This document shows, in pieces, positions 29,452 through 39,037 of a stretch of DNA of 63,782 bases. Source of the DNA: Phyllobacterium sp. YR531 (lineage in GTDB: Bacteria > Pseudomonadota > Alphaproteobacteria > Rhizobiales > Rhizobiaceae); the NCBI RefSeq assembly GCF_000282595.1, contig NZ_AKIZ01000020.1, forward strand, positions 1 through 63,782, given 5' to 3'. The notes beneath the pieces are model-generated. The model ran no database searches. It had not been told where the DNA came from and saw nothing but the letters and a program-made list of their open reading frames with translations. Every line of letters starts with the position of its first letter. Position 1 is the first letter of the stretch. The translations under genes and the position numbers were made by a program.

Positions 29452-30260
29452 GCAAGAAGCGCCTGGTCTTATGCCAAGCCGGATTTTTGCTTGGTATGAT
29501 TGCAACCCTGGGCTTTACCACTGACGGCATTGCCGAGATTGCGCCGCGGCGAGGCGTAGCTGATCCACGCGTGCGTATGGTCAATTACAATCCAGTGAAT
29601 GTTGTTTCAGTGGATGCAACGCACGGTGTTTCTACAATGATCGTACTTGGCGACAGTGAGAAAATCGAAACGGTGGCGGTTGGCGATAGCGTTTCGTGGA
29701 AAATCGAACCTAATAAACGCGGTAACATCATTTTCTTGAAGCCGGTCGAGGCAAAGACCGTCACGAACATGAATGTGGTCAGCGATAAGCGGGTTTACAC
29801 ATTTATATTGCGTGCTCGAGCTGAGTCAGATGGTGACCAGACTTTTATGGTCAAGTTCCGTTATCCCGATGAGGAAATGGATGCTGATCTGCTTGAAAAG
29901 GCCCGAAAACTGGCATCTCAGCCAAACAGAGATAACTTCCGCCACGACGATAGCAATACGGATTATAGGTTTCGTGGCGATGCAACGCTCAAACCAAAAA
30001 ATGCCTTCGACGATGGTGTCAAAACCTGGTTTCGTTTTGATGGAGACATCCCTTCGATCTTTATCGTTGAGGGTGGCAAGCGTGAAATTCTCGCCAATTT
30101 CCGCCGTGAAGGTGATTACATTGTTGTCGATAAAATTGCTCGTCAGTGGATGCTGCGTCGCGGAGATGACGCACTTTGTCTCTTCAATTTAAGGAAGGTG
30201 GGTGCCAATGAAAGCCCCATGGCAGATGCGAGCGGATCCGCAGTTAGAAGGATCAACTAG
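29448..30260 (+). CDS. virB9: Type IV secretion outer-membrane complex protein VirB9
   Basis: The 270-residue protein has a signal peptide (to about residue 29) and the CagX/VirB9 pattern: DPRVRMVNYNPVNVVSV, IETVAVGDSVSWKI, NIIFLKP, TNMNVVSDKRVYTF, FRYP in the N-terminal half, and YRFRGDATLKPKNAFDDGVKTWFRF with PSIFIVE in the C-terminal half. It forms the periplasmic and outer-membrane core with VirB7 and VirB10. Length is normal and the reading frame is intact. Confidence 0.94.
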   Translation: MSKKRLVLCQAGFLLGMIATLGFTTDGIAEIAPRRGVADPRVRMVNYNPVNVVSVDATHGVSTMIVLGDSEKIETVAVGDSVSWKIEPNKRGNIIFLKPVEAKTVTNMNVVSDKRVYTFILRARAESDGDQTFMVKFRYPDEEMDADLLEKARKLASQPNRDNFRHDDSNTDYRFRGDATLKPKNAFDDGVKTWFRFDGDIPSIFIVEGGKREILANFRREGDYIVVDKIARQWMLRRGDDALCLFNLRKVGANESPMADASGSAVRRIN

Positions 30261-30262
30261 CC

Positions 30263-31627
30263 ATGCCGGATCCTCAATTTCACCGCAACATTGAGCTTGA
30301 TGATGCAGCGCAGTCACAATTGTTGGAGCCTAAAAAAAGGTTGAGCAAAGCCGCCTTGGCTATCGTATTTGGTTTAGTGGCATTGCCCATCCTTGCAGCG
30401 CCATTTTTGTTTCAAAAGGCTACGGCCCCGGAGCGCAGCGAAAACAACTCTGACGACGATCTGTTGCCGCCGACACGCGTACAACTAACCCTGCCACCCC
30501 CTGCCCCGCTCGTTGAGGAGCAGTCTTCTTCGCGTATTGCGGAACCAGTAATCGACACTGCCGCAGCGGAACAATTGGCGCGCGAAAGAGCAGAGTTCGA
30601 AGAACAGAAGCGGATTGCAGCAGCTGAACAAGCCGCGCGCGACGCTGAAAACGATCAAAAGAAATGGGAGCGCTATCGTTCACCAATGGTGGTTTCGGAA
30701 GCGGGCCAAGCTGAATCGAATCTCGGCGATCCGGCCAAGACGCCCGAAGAAGCGGCAAAGAGCGCTGCAACTTTTCAAGATACCAACCCAAATTCACAAC
30801 TTCTGGGAGCTTTGTCAGCAAAGCCTGTTGAAGTTTCCAAAGCAGAGCGGACGAAGCGTATTGATGCGTTGGTTCCTCAGGGCACCATGATCCGCGGCGT
30901 TCTGGAAACTGCTGTCCAAACCGATTTGCCCGGCATGGTTCGCGCGGTGACAACGGAAGATGTCTGGTCATTTGACGGGCGAAGAGTGCTTGTTCCATCG
31001 GGTACACGTTTAATCGGTGAATACAATGCTGGGCTCGCGCAAGGCCAGACGCGAGCCTTCATCGTTTGGACGCGTCTCCTGCGTGAGGACGGGGTTTCTT
31101 TAAGTCTGGGTTCCCCGGGAACTGACGAGTTGGGCGTCACAGGTTCTGGCGGGGATGTGAACAATCATTACTTTAAACGGTTTGGCTCAGCGATCCTGTT
31201 GACTGCACTGTCGGCCGCCCCCCAACTGTTGGCCGAACCTAGTGTAAGTGTACGACGTAGGCGAAACTCTGGTCCGGTGACAACCGTAATCACCGATCCC
31301 ATTACAGGTAAGGTTACGCAAACCACAACTTATCCGGAAGATGACGAAGACGGCATTGGCGCAAATCTGGGGCAAAAGGGCGCTCAAGTTCTGGCCGAGG
31401 GCTTTGCGCAAGTTGCGCAAGAGGCCTTGAAAGGCACCGTCAATATCCAGCCGACAATCAGTATCAATCAAGGCACGCCAGTTGCGATTTTCGTAAAGCG
31501 GGATCTTGATTTTTCCGACCTGTATCCCGATCCCGTTCTGGAGAAATTCAAGGAATTGAAGCGGGGACGCTACGGCATCCGGGACAGCGCGTGGCATAAT
31601 CCGGTTCACAAAGGAGGGTTGCAGTGA
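30263..31627 (+). CDS. virB10: Type IV secretion channel protein VirB10
   Basis: The 454-residue protein has a cytoplasmic start, one membrane segment (about 30-52), a proline-rich and charged stalk (about 60-190) and the TrbI/VirB10 C-terminal domain (IRGVLETAVQTDLPGMVRAV, VLVPSGTRLIGEYNAGLAQGQTR, then the antenna region KRFGSAILLTALSA). The end, GTPVAIFVKRDLDF, is typical. A short insertion with SVRRRRNSGPVTTVITDPITG lies after the antenna helix. It spans the envelope and gates the channel. The frame is intact and overlaps virB11 by 4 bases. Confidence 0.94.
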   Translation: MPDPQFHRNIELDDAAQSQLLEPKKRLSKAALAIVFGLVALPILAAPFLFQKATAPERSENNSDDDLLPPTRVQLTLPPPAPLVEEQSSSRIAEPVIDTAAAEQLARERAEFEEQKRIAAAEQAARDAENDQKKWERYRSPMVVSEAGQAESNLGDPAKTPEEAAKSAATFQDTNPNSQLLGALSAKPVEVSKAERTKRIDALVPQGTMIRGVLETAVQTDLPGMVRAVTTEDVWSFDGRRVLVPSGTRLIGEYNAGLAQGQTRAFIVWTRLLREDGVSLSLGSPGTDELGVTGSGGDVNNHYFKRFGSAILLTALSAAPQLLAEPSVSVRRRRNSGPVTTVITDPITGKVTQTTTYPEDDEDGIGANLGQKGAQVLAEGFAQVAQEALKGTVNIQPTISINQGTPVAIFVKRDLDFSDLYPDPVLEKFKELKRGRYGIRDSAWHNPVHKGGLQ

Positions 31628-32736
31628 GCTTCAACACGCCTCTCTCTGATTTGATCAATCTGGCATTCACCCCGCTGCGCGATTTTCTGCAAGCGCCCGA
31701 TGTTATCGAGATTTGTATCAATGAGCCCGGCATTGTTTTTATCGAGAGGGCACAGAATTCCGAAGTTGGTCCGGCAGGAATGTCGCGATATGTCATTCCG
31801 GAGCTGACTGCAGATCGTATACGCTTCATGTCAGAACGGGTTGCCGCTGCAAGTCACCAGTTCATCAATGAAGAAGAGCCATTGTTATCTGCATCCCTGC
31901 CCGATGGTGCGCGCATTCAAGCAGTGCTGCCGCCCGCAGCTCAGGGTGGTGGCGCTATGGTTATTCGCCGACAGGTAGCCAGACAGCTCACACTCGGGGA
32001 ATATGCTACTTCCGGCGCACTGCACTCAACCAGAATTACGGCCAGTACAACGGGCCTCACGGATGATGAAAACGCGCTTTGTGAAATCCTTGCGAAAGGG
32101 AATGTTGAAGTTTTCCTGCGTGAAGCTGTGAAACGTCGCGTGTCCATCATGGTCTCGGGCGGGACGGGTTCAGGTAAGACGACATTTCTCAACGCCCTTA
32201 TGGAAGAAGTCCCATCCCACGAGCGGCTTATCACTATCGAAGATACACCGGAGCTCAAACCAAGCCAGCTAAATCATGTGCGGCTTATAGCGACTCGCGG
32301 CAACCAGAATATTGCGCGAGTGGATCCCCGCCACCTCGTAGAAGCATCCTTGCGCATGCGGCCAGACCGGCTGTTGCTTGGGGAAATACGCGGGGCTGAA
32401 GCACTGGACTTTCTTCAGGCGATCAATACCGGGCATCCTGGTTCCTTGTCCACGATCCATGCGAATTCTCCGCAATCCGCATATACACGACTGGCTTTGC
32501 TGGTCATGCAAAACGGTGCTGGAGGTGGACTTGGACTGAGCAAGTCAGAGATTGTGGACACTCTGCGCGCAACCTTGCCGCTAGTTGTGCAGCTTGGCCG
32601 TCACAACGGTCGCCCCGGTATGTTGACCGAAATATTCTATGATCCATTTGTGCGTCAGGGTGGGGTCAATGTCAAAAGCCCCGAACTTTTGCATTTTCAG
32701 TCACAAGGTGTTGTCGCATTGGGGCGGTCACTATGA
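31624..32736 (+). CDS. virB11: Type IV secretion ATPase VirB11
   Basis: The 370-residue protein is a VirB11/PulE-type hexameric ATPase. Walker A is SGGTGSGKTT (about residue 180), followed by the Asp box ITIEDTPEL, Walker B-like RPDRLLLGEIRGAEALDFL and the His box TGHPGSLSTIHANS. The start is a GTG at 31624 behind AAAGGAGG, overlapping the virB10 stop. It powers pilus assembly and substrate transfer. The frame is intact. It is followed by a 4-base overlap into virB1, although in the canonical order virB11 is last. Confidence 0.95.
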   Translation: MSFNTPLSDLINLAFTPLRDFLQAPDVIEICINEPGIVFIERAQNSEVGPAGMSRYVIPELTADRIRFMSERVAAASHQFINEEEPLLSASLPDGARIQAVLPPAAQGGGAMVIRRQVARQLTLGEYATSGALHSTRITASTTGLTDDENALCEILAKGNVEVFLREAVKRRVSIMVSGGTGSGKTTFLNALMEEVPSHERLITIEDTPELKPSQLNHVRLIATRGNQNIARVDPRHLVEASLRMRPDRLLLGEIRGAEALDFLQAINTGHPGSLSTIHANSPQSAYTRLALLVMQNGAGGGLGLSKSEIVDTLRATLPLVVQLGRHNGRPGMLTEIFYDPFVRQGGVNVKSPELLHFQSQGVVALGRSL

Positions 32737-33404
32737 GGGCAAGTCTGACCAGCTTACTCGCGATTGTATTGTTCATTGACGCAAGAGCAGCTCATGCTCA
32801 GGAGAATGGCGAACCAGTAAAAGTAACAATCACGGGAACTACTGTGCCAATTGATCCACAGCGGTTTGGCCCCACTTCACAGGCAACGCCATGCAACGGA
32901 CTTGTAGCTACCGAAGTTGCTGAAGGAGAGACGATTGTTCGAAAAATTGCCAAGGAAGAGCAGTTCGATTCTGATCTACTTGTCGCAATTGCCCGTCAGG
33001 AGAGCGGATTTCAGATGAACCGCATCTCTAGTGCAGGCGCTATCGGCTTGATGCAATTGATGCCAGTTACGGCTAAGCACTTCGATGTTGATCCTTGCAA
33101 CCCTGAAGACAATGTTCGCGGTGCCATCAGATACCTGCGCGTACTTCAGAAAAGATATCAGAACCCAATCTATGTGCTGGCAGCATACAACGCTGGCGAA
33201 GGTGCCGTGGAGAAGAATGGTGGCGTTCCGCTCTATCCGGAAACAGTCCGCTACATTTCAGCCGTTCTAACCGATCTGTATGATTGGCAACCTCTTTCAC
33301 AAGGCCCAGCCAAGGCCCGCCCAACAGAGCCAAAAGCTCACAATCATGAACCGGAAAATAAGCCGGAAGCATGGAGTCAAGGATTCGTTCTTCACGTGGA
33401 GTAA
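32733..33404 (+). CDS. virB1: Type IV secretion lytic transglycosylase VirB1
   Basis: The 223-residue protein has a signal peptide (cleaved near residue 22, AHA/QEN) and a lytic transglycosylase domain (about 65-185) with the catalytic glutamate Glu90 in ARQESGF, then SSAGAIGLMQLMP and LAAYNAGEGAVEKNGG. It opens the peptidoglycan for the secretion channel. The tail (about 190-223) is charged and unstructured. In the usual order virB1 is first; here it follows virB11. Confidence 0.93.
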   Translation: MRASLTSLLAIVLFIDARAAHAQENGEPVKVTITGTTVPIDPQRFGPTSQATPCNGLVATEVAEGETIVRKIAKEEQFDSDLLVAIARQESGFQMNRISSAGAIGLMQLMPVTAKHFDVDPCNPEDNVRGAIRYLRVLQKRYQNPIYVLAAYNAGEGAVEKNGGVPLYPETVRYISAVLTDLYDWQPLSQGPAKARPTEPKAHNHEPENKPEAWSQGFVLHVE

Positions 33405-33408
33405 TATT

Positions 33409-33705
33409 ATGTTTGTTCAATTACGATTTTTAAAACCTTTATTATTTGTACTTTTTACCCTCTTCGCCAAAGAAGCCTGTGCACAGAGTATTCAGCCAGT
33501 GACCGGCATGCTTGAAACATTGATTTCAGTGCTCACGGGGCCGATTGCATCGATGCTTGCGATCCTTGCGGTTATAAGCTGCGGTTTCCTGGCTTGGAGT
33601 GGTCGGTTTACGTGGGGTATCGCAGGTTCAGTGATAATGGGCATTGTTCTTGTCTTTGGATCGACGCAGATAGTCGCGTTCTTCCGTAGCGCCTTGGGTA
33701 ATTGA
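33409..33705 (+). CDS. virB2: Type IV secretion major pilin VirB2
   Basis: The 98-residue protein has a signal sequence (MFVQLRFLKPLLFVLFTLFAKEACA, cleaved about residue 25) and then two hydrophobic helices (LISVLTGPIASMLAILAVISCGFLAW and GIAGSVIMGIVLVFGSTQIVAFF), the TrbC/VirB2 pattern. The ATG at 33409 lies 4 bases after the virB1 stop; a longer in-frame opening at 33280 lies inside virB1 and is not used. It is the pilus subunit. Confidence 0.9.
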   Translation: MFVQLRFLKPLLFVLFTLFAKEACAQSIQPVTGMLETLISVLTGPIASMLAILAVISCGFLAWSGRFTWGIAGSVIMGIVLVFGSTQIVAFFRSALGN

Positions 33706-33709
33706 GCCC

Positions 33710-34009
33710 ATGACTGAAGAAGCCCCCGAGATAACGCCACTTGTCAAAGCTTTGACCCGTGCGCCAACTCTGTTCGGTGTGCCTTATATGTTTGCCATGT
33801 TCAACATGGTCGTAACCGCAGTTATATTTCTCGCGACCAAAAGTCTGCTTTCGCTATTTCTCGTCCTGCCCATTCACAGCTTTGGTTATTTTCTTACACT
33901 TCGCGACGAGCAGATATTCAGCATCCTGAAAGTCAAAGGAGCGAAGACGCCGCCCCAATCACAAGCTTTGTGGGGTATCAAAAGTTATGCGCCGGGAGAG
34001 CAGCTGTGA
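33710..34009 (+). CDS. virB3: Type IV secretion protein VirB3
   Basis: The 99-residue protein has the VirB3 layout: LVKALTRAPTLFGVPYMFAMFN, two adjacent membrane segments (about 25-60) and the tail FLTLRDEQIFSILKVKG. It anchors in the inner membrane and works with the VirB4 ATPase in pilus assembly. Its stop interlocks with the GTG start of virB4. Confidence 0.92.
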   Translation: MTEEAPEITPLVKALTRAPTLFGVPYMFAMFNMVVTAVIFLATKSLLSLFLVLPIHSFGYFLTLRDEQIFSILKVKGAKTPPQSQALWGIKSYAPGEQL

Positions 34010-36415
34010 TCTCACGTTCTGTGCGCAAGGAGATGCTGTATGGCACTCAAGCGAGACGCGAAAGGTCCGTCGCCAATCATGTGCCCTATACAAGGCATGT
34101 GGATGATAAAGTGCTGCGCACAAAGGACGGTCTGCTTCTAAGTATAATTAAACTCGAAGGATTCTGCTTCGAGACGGCCGATATGGTGCAAATCAATGCC
34201 AAGTTGGAAGGACGAAACACGATTTTGCGTTCACAGCCGGTTTGCAGTCTATGGCCACATGCTCAGACGGCGTTTTACACCGGCTTTAGGGGGCAGTTTT
34301 CCCAATGGGTTCGCCGACGAATTGAACCAGCGTTACATGGCGCAGCTGCAAGAGCGCCGCATGTTCATCAATGAAATGTTCATTACAATTGTTCGACGCC
34401 CTTTGCGTGGACAGGTAGGCTTGATCGATACAATCGGCAAGAAATTCTTCGGCGGGGCAGATAAAGTTGGACGCCAAGGCGAGGCCGAAGAACTGCGTGA
34501 ATTGAACGATGCCGTCCTTGGCGTCAGGGAAGTGCTGCAGGATTATCAAGCCCGTATTCTTAGCGTTCGTACAGATCTTTCAGGAGGTTATTTCTCCGAG
34601 CCCCTCGAATTCCTGGTACAATTGTTGAACGGGTTGGAGCCCGTCCCGATGCGTTTGCCGCGCATGTCACTTGATGGCGCTTTGGCGATGAAACGCATGA
34701 ATTTTGGCCGCAACGCTTTTGAATTCGTCGGTGCAGCGCCTCCTGAAGATTCGCGTATCGGTGCGATGTTATCCGTGCGGGAGTATCCGAGTTATACTGG
34801 TCCGATGCTTCTGGATGGGTTGCTAAAGGTCCCGCATGAATTTGTAGTTAGCCAAAGCTTTGCGATTGTCGACAAGCCTGTTGCGCAAAATCATATGGAG
34901 CGCGTGTCACGGCAAATAGCCATGGCGGATGAAGCAGGATCAATAGTAGGTAATCAGCTGACCGGTGCTCGCGATGAGCTTTTAAGCTCGCGTTCAATCT
35001 ACGGGGAACATCATTTATCCGTTATGTGTCTTGGTGCTGACAAAGCAGAACTCGATCGATGTATCCGTGCAGTAGGATCTACTTTGACCGATCAGTCGGT
35101 GCTTTGGCTAAGGGAAGATCTAAACAGCGAAGCAGCGTTCTGGGCCCAACTGCCGGGTAATTTTTCATATATTGCACGATCGGCAATGATCTCATCCAAG
35201 AATTTTGCAGGGTTTCTTTCTCTACATAATTTCCCGGCTGGTCAGTCCACCAATAATCATTGGGGAGGCCCGATTTCGCTGCTTGAGACAACGAGCCAGA
35301 GCGCATACTTTTTCAATTTTCATGTCCGGGATCTCGGTAATTTCACCATGATGGGACCATCCGGGTCTGGCAAGACTGTCGCCCTTTCGTTTTTAATGGC
35401 GCAATCGCAAAGGATTAAACCAACACCTCGCTGTGTATTTTTCGACAAGGACCGCGGCGGCGAAATTTTTATCCGGGCACTAGGTGGCAATTACGAAGTA
35501 TTGCAGCCGGGAATGCAAACCGGCTTCAATCCTTTACACTTGCCGGACACTGGCGCGAACCGGGAATTTCTGTTTCAACTCTTTTCACTCATGTTACGGC
35601 GGTCTGATGCTTTGACGCTTCCGGCAAGTGAAGAAAGCGTTATACGCACAGCAATTGCCCATATCCTGACCTCAGCACCGGATGCCCGGACAATGCCGGC
35701 TTTTGCGACTCTCTTGCGTGGACGGATTAGAGCTGGGGACGATGATCTTCTGGCTCGCTTTGAAAAGTGGCTGCGACCCGATCAACTGGGCTGGTTGTTC
35801 AATAATCCGCAGGATCGGTTCACTTGGTCGTCCGTTGCTGGATTCGATATGACGAAGATATTGGATGATCCCCTCACCCGCAGTGCAGCGCTGATGTATA
35901 TTTTTCATCGCCTTGATGAATTGCTCGACGGCAGTCCCATTCTGATTTTCCTTGATGAGGGTTGGAGGCTGCTTGAGGACCAAGTGTTCGCGGGCTTCAT
36001 CAAAGATAAAATGAAGACGATTCGGAAATTCAACGGCATTATCGGCTTTGGCACGCAGAGCGCTGCTGACATTGTTAACTCACCCATCGCAAGCACGCTT
36101 ATCGAGCAGAGCGCGACGCATATGTTTTTTCCAAATCCTCATGCAGATGAGGCAAGCCACAGTGGCGGGCTGGGGCTTTCCCTGCGGGAGATTGACTGGA
36201 TCAAGACGACAGATCCCTCCAGCCGATCATTCCTGATCAAACACGGCCAGGAATCGGTCATTGCCAGATTACGACTGACGGGAATGGACGATCTACTGAA
36301 AGTACTGTCTGGCCGCGCGGAGACCATACAGGAACTCAATATATTGCGTGAAAAACTCGGAGACGACCCTGCAGATTGGCTACCTGTTTTTTGCCGGCAA
36401 GGAGATAGATTTTGA
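34006..36415 (+). pseudogene. virB4: Type IV secretion ATPase VirB4, broken by a frameshift near 34230
   Basis: Read from the GTG at 34006 (after GGGAGAG), the frame gives normal VirB4 start sequence (YGTQARRERSVANHVPYTRHVDD... EGRNTILRS) up to about 34232. It then leaves the family and stops at 34374. The true continuation (SRFAVYGHMLRRRF... FADELNQRYMAQL) begins in the next frame and runs intact to 36415, with Walker A GPSGSGKT and Walker B ILIFLDEGWRLLED. Family spacing suggests three residues are missing between RS and SRF, that is a deletion of 8 bases. The restored product would be about 800 residues, the usual VirB4 size. A sequencing error cannot be excluded. The long 3' frame lacks the VirB3-contact N-terminus. 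Confidence 0.85.
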
Positions 36416-36597
36416 AACATCCATTACGGGCTCTCTTTGCTTTGGCGTTGTGTCTATGCGCAGCATGTTCTAGCCAACACAAGCTGAAAACACCGTGTAC
36501 ACTTCCCGCATCAATCACATCATTCGGACCCAATGATTGTGGTCCGCTCCTTCCTGTCAATGAGGCGCTGAACAACGCCGTGCAACCGACTGAATAA
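36412..36597 (+). CDS. Small VirB7-like lipoprotein
   Basis: The 61-residue protein begins at a TTG (36412) eight bases after CAAGGAG and overlapping the virB4 stop. It has a short lipoprotein signal (LFALALCLCAACSS, with the modified cysteine probably the one before SS), then a small cysteine-containing tail (TPCTLPASITSFGPNDCGPLLP). VirB7 is a lipoprotein of this size that stabilises VirB9. Size, place in the operon and signal fit; sequence conservation in VirB7 is too low to prove it. Confidence 0.65.
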   Translation: MKHPLRALFALALCLCAACSSQHKLKTPCTLPASITSFGPNDCGPLLPVNEALNNAVQPTE

Positions 36598-36603
36598 TCC
36601 TAC

Positions 36604-37767
36604 ATGGAGGCGTTTTCTGCACTGTTCATCAACATTGATAGTTTAGGCAAAGACTTCACCGGGGCTGTCTATCGAACGTTCGCCGCTTATCTGACACCGG
36701 TCATGGCGGGGCTTCTCGTCCTTTACCTTATTCTCTGGGGTTTTCGTTTCTGGCAAGGCCGTGGTGATACAAATCTATTTACGATGGTGTTCAAGCTTTT
36801 GCGCATTGCAATTATCTTCGCGGTAGCGACACAATGGGGACCAATTCAGCGAACTGTAACCAAGGCAATTGAAGGCACCCCGTATTTTATCAGTGCCACC
36901 ATGTTGAATAAAATTGTCAATCCCCGCAATGGTAAGGCTATGACACTGGGCACACCTACCCGCGACCTTGCCGATATTTACAAGGGGGCGTTGGGAGCCT
37001 CGTTGAAGATTGCGGTAGCGGCGGAGGACCATGCCTCATCTGCTCCTCCCGCAGCATCTGCGGAAGGAACACAAGCAAATCCGGCGCAAGTTGCGAAAAA
37101 GCAGCCAGCCCTTAAAGATTCAAACGACCCGTCAAGTGTCGTGCTGAGTGCACATTTCCAATCCGCTCTTGTCTGGATAGCTGCAGCACTATTTGTGGGA
37201 TATGCAGCTGCACTGTTTCTGTTCGCTAAAATTGCTCTTTGGATTTTACTCGGACTGGCGCCGTTTTTTATTATCCTGCTGATTTTTCCCGTGTCTTCCC
37301 GTTTCTTCGCAGGCTGGCTCTCGGGTATTATCCAGACCGCGCTGATACCCGTCTTTCTCTATGTGTTCTTGAGTTTTTATATCTTCGGCACCTACGACAT
37401 CATTGTAGCTTTCATGAACGTCACTAATGATCTTCAAGCCGCCCTCACTATGAAAGAGGTGGGCCCGTTCGTGCTCTTCTGTTTCACCGGGCTATTCATG
37501 CTTCTTCCGATCATACCTCTGACGAGGCAGATTGCGACAACAAGCCAGGAGTGGTTTGCAAATGTTTATGAAGGACTTGGCGGCTCCATTCGCGCAGGCA
37601 TGCAAGCAGGTTCAAACGCTCTTATCAAAGGCTTGGCCATTAACGCAAAGGGTGCAAATGGTGCGGCAGTGCAAGGCCATTTCGGAAATGCTAATGCAAT
37701 GGAAACAAGCCTGCGTGAAATTCAGGAAAGAAATACCGCAACAAACCGTCAAAACCGCAATCGTTAA
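36604..37767 (+). CDS. virB6: Type IV secretion inner-membrane protein VirB6
   Basis: The 387-residue polytopic protein has membrane segments around residues 30-50, 65-85, 195-240, 245-275 and 290-320 and the TrbL/VirB6 look (FRFWQGRGDTNLFTMVFKLLRIAIIFAVATQWG; LLGLAPFFIILLIFPVSSRFFAGWLSGIIQTAL). A hydrophilic stretch rich in alanine and proline separates the halves. The C-terminal tail is glycine/asparagine-rich. It is the last virB gene and ends 7 bases from the convergent glycosyltransferase gene. Confidence 0.9.
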   Translation: MEAFSALFINIDSLGKDFTGAVYRTFAAYLTPVMAGLLVLYLILWGFRFWQGRGDTNLFTMVFKLLRIAIIFAVATQWGPIQRTVTKAIEGTPYFISATMLNKIVNPRNGKAMTLGTPTRDLADIYKGALGASLKIAVAAEDHASSAPPAASAEGTQANPAQVAKKQPALKDSNDPSSVVLSAHFQSALVWIAAALFVGYAAALFLFAKIALWILLGLAPFFIILLIFPVSSRFFAGWLSGIIQTALIPVFLYVFLSFYIFGTYDIIVAFMNVTNDLQAALTMKEVGPFVLFCFTGLFMLLPIIPLTRQIATTSQEWFANVYEGLGGSIRAGMQAGSNALIKGLAINAKGANGAAVQGHFGNANAMETSLREIQERNTATNRQNRNR

Positions 37768-37774
37768 CTCCAGG

Positions 37775-38995
37775 TCAGGTTCCTTTGACAACCGATCCGA
37801 TCAAAGTTTTTTGCCTCGTAAGGCAATCTGCAAGGCGGAACCGGTGTTCAACGGTTCTTCGCGCGGCAATGCGCAAGGGTATGTAGTCGTCAGGCTTGTG
37901 CAGGACACGTAAAATAGTATCAGCCAAAGCATTGGTGTCGTAGAATGGTACGAGCAGGCCATTCTTTTCTGAGCGGATGATTTCCTGCACGGGCGCTGTA
38001 TCAGAACCGATAACCAGCGCCCCACAGGCCATGGCTTCCACAACCGACCAGGAAAGCACAAACGGATAGGTCAGATAGATATGTGCTGTTGAAATCTGGT
38101 ACAATTGTCGAAGCAGGTCATGCGATATCGGCCCCGTAAAAAGAACGCGATCGGCAGGCACATTGTGCTGTGCAAGCATGGTGTCTTTCCAGGACCCTCC
38201 CCCAGGGGGAGGTTTGCCATAGCTCACACCATCTCCTCCCACAAAAATGAAAAGTGCTTCGGAGTTTTTGGCGAGAACCTTGGCCGCGGCCTCCAATGCT
38301 TGCGGAAAACCGCGATAGGGTTCCAAGTCACGGGCGACAAAGGTTATTATTGGTGGTTCACCTGCCCTTAACACGCGTCCGTCCGGCAGGCGAAGGGAAG
38401 CATTGCGGTCAGGAGAAAAGCGTTGCGTGTCGACTCCTTCATGACAGACTGCGATACGGTCTTGGGCAGGTCTGGGATAGAGACTTTTCTGCCATTGCGT
38501 CGGGCTTATGCCCCCATCCATTGCGTCCAGCGAAATAAGCTGAGCTATATTGCGCAAACGCAGCCGCTTGCGGGTATCGGCATCTGGGACATCATCAGGT
38601 GCAAAGCCAACATCAGCGCCATCGGCTCTGTAAAAGAATTCGCAATAGCCAATAGCGGGAATCTTCGGCAGCACATCCTTTACGAACATCATGCTGCCCC
38701 ACCCGATGTGGCCTACAACCACATCCGGTTTCTGATTGTGTCGAACCATGGCTTCAAACGTCTCAGCCACGCGATGTCCAATCCGGACGTGATGGTCCGG
38801 GATACCCAGATGCTTTGCCATCTGAGTATCGGATCGTGGGCCAGGCTCGGCCCGGTGTCTGATCACGCGGACCGATGGGAGGCGCCGGTCTACAGTTTCA
38901 CAGATCATGCTGACATCGTGACCATTTGCGGCAAGATGCTCTGCCAGAGCAGAAAACTGACCGAAGCCACGTCTGTGCACGAATGCCACATGCAT
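37775..38995 (-). CDS. GT4-family glycosyltransferase
   Basis: The 406-residue protein has the GT-B fold: an N-terminal acceptor domain (MHVAFVHRRGFGQFSALAEHLAANGHDV) and a C-terminal donor domain with ITFVARDLEPYRGFPQALEA, ALFIFVGGDGVSYG and LTYPFVLSWSVVEAMACGALVIGSDTAPVQE. The E(x7)E-type motif is only partly kept. It has no membrane segment. It transfers a nucleotide-activated sugar to an unknown acceptor. The ATG follows AAAGGA. It is transcribed after the MarR regulator gene, 42 bases away, so the two probably form one operon facing away from the secretion genes. Confidence 0.88.
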   Translation of the reverse strand: MHVAFVHRRGFGQFSALAEHLAANGHDVSMICETVDRRLPSVRVIRHRAEPGPRSDTQMAKHLGIPDHHVRIGHRVAETFEAMVRHNQKPDVVVGHIGWGSMMFVKDVLPKIPAIGYCEFFYRADGADVGFAPDDVPDADTRKRLRLRNIAQLISLDAMDGGISPTQWQKSLYPRPAQDRIAVCHEGVDTQRFSPDRNASLRLPDGRVLRAGEPPIITFVARDLEPYRGFPQALEAAAKVLAKNSEALFIFVGGDGVSYGKPPPGGGSWKDTMLAQHNVPADRVLFTGPISHDLLRQLYQISTAHIYLTYPFVLSWSVVEAMACGALVIGSDTAPVQEIIRSEKNGLLVPFYDTNALADTILRVLHKPDDYIPLRIAARRTVEHRFRLADCLTRQKTLIGSVVKGT

Positions 38996-39037
38996 GATTT
39001 CAGTCCTTTCCAGTGTCAGAAGAGGTGCTGGGTGGTG

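Noticed and set aside
34196-34260. Programmed ribosomal frameshift in virB4
   Set aside because: No slippery heptamer or clear stimulatory structure is seen, and the spacing of family motifs points to missing residues.
36412-36597. VirB5 as the gene between virB4 and virB6
   Set aside because: VirB5 is about 220 residues with a normal signal peptide; this product has 61 residues and a lipoprotein signal, which suits VirB7.
28738-37767. A mobile element or integrated conjugative element
   Set aside because: No integrase, relaxase, coupling protein, att-like repeat or tRNA boundary was found around the virB genes.
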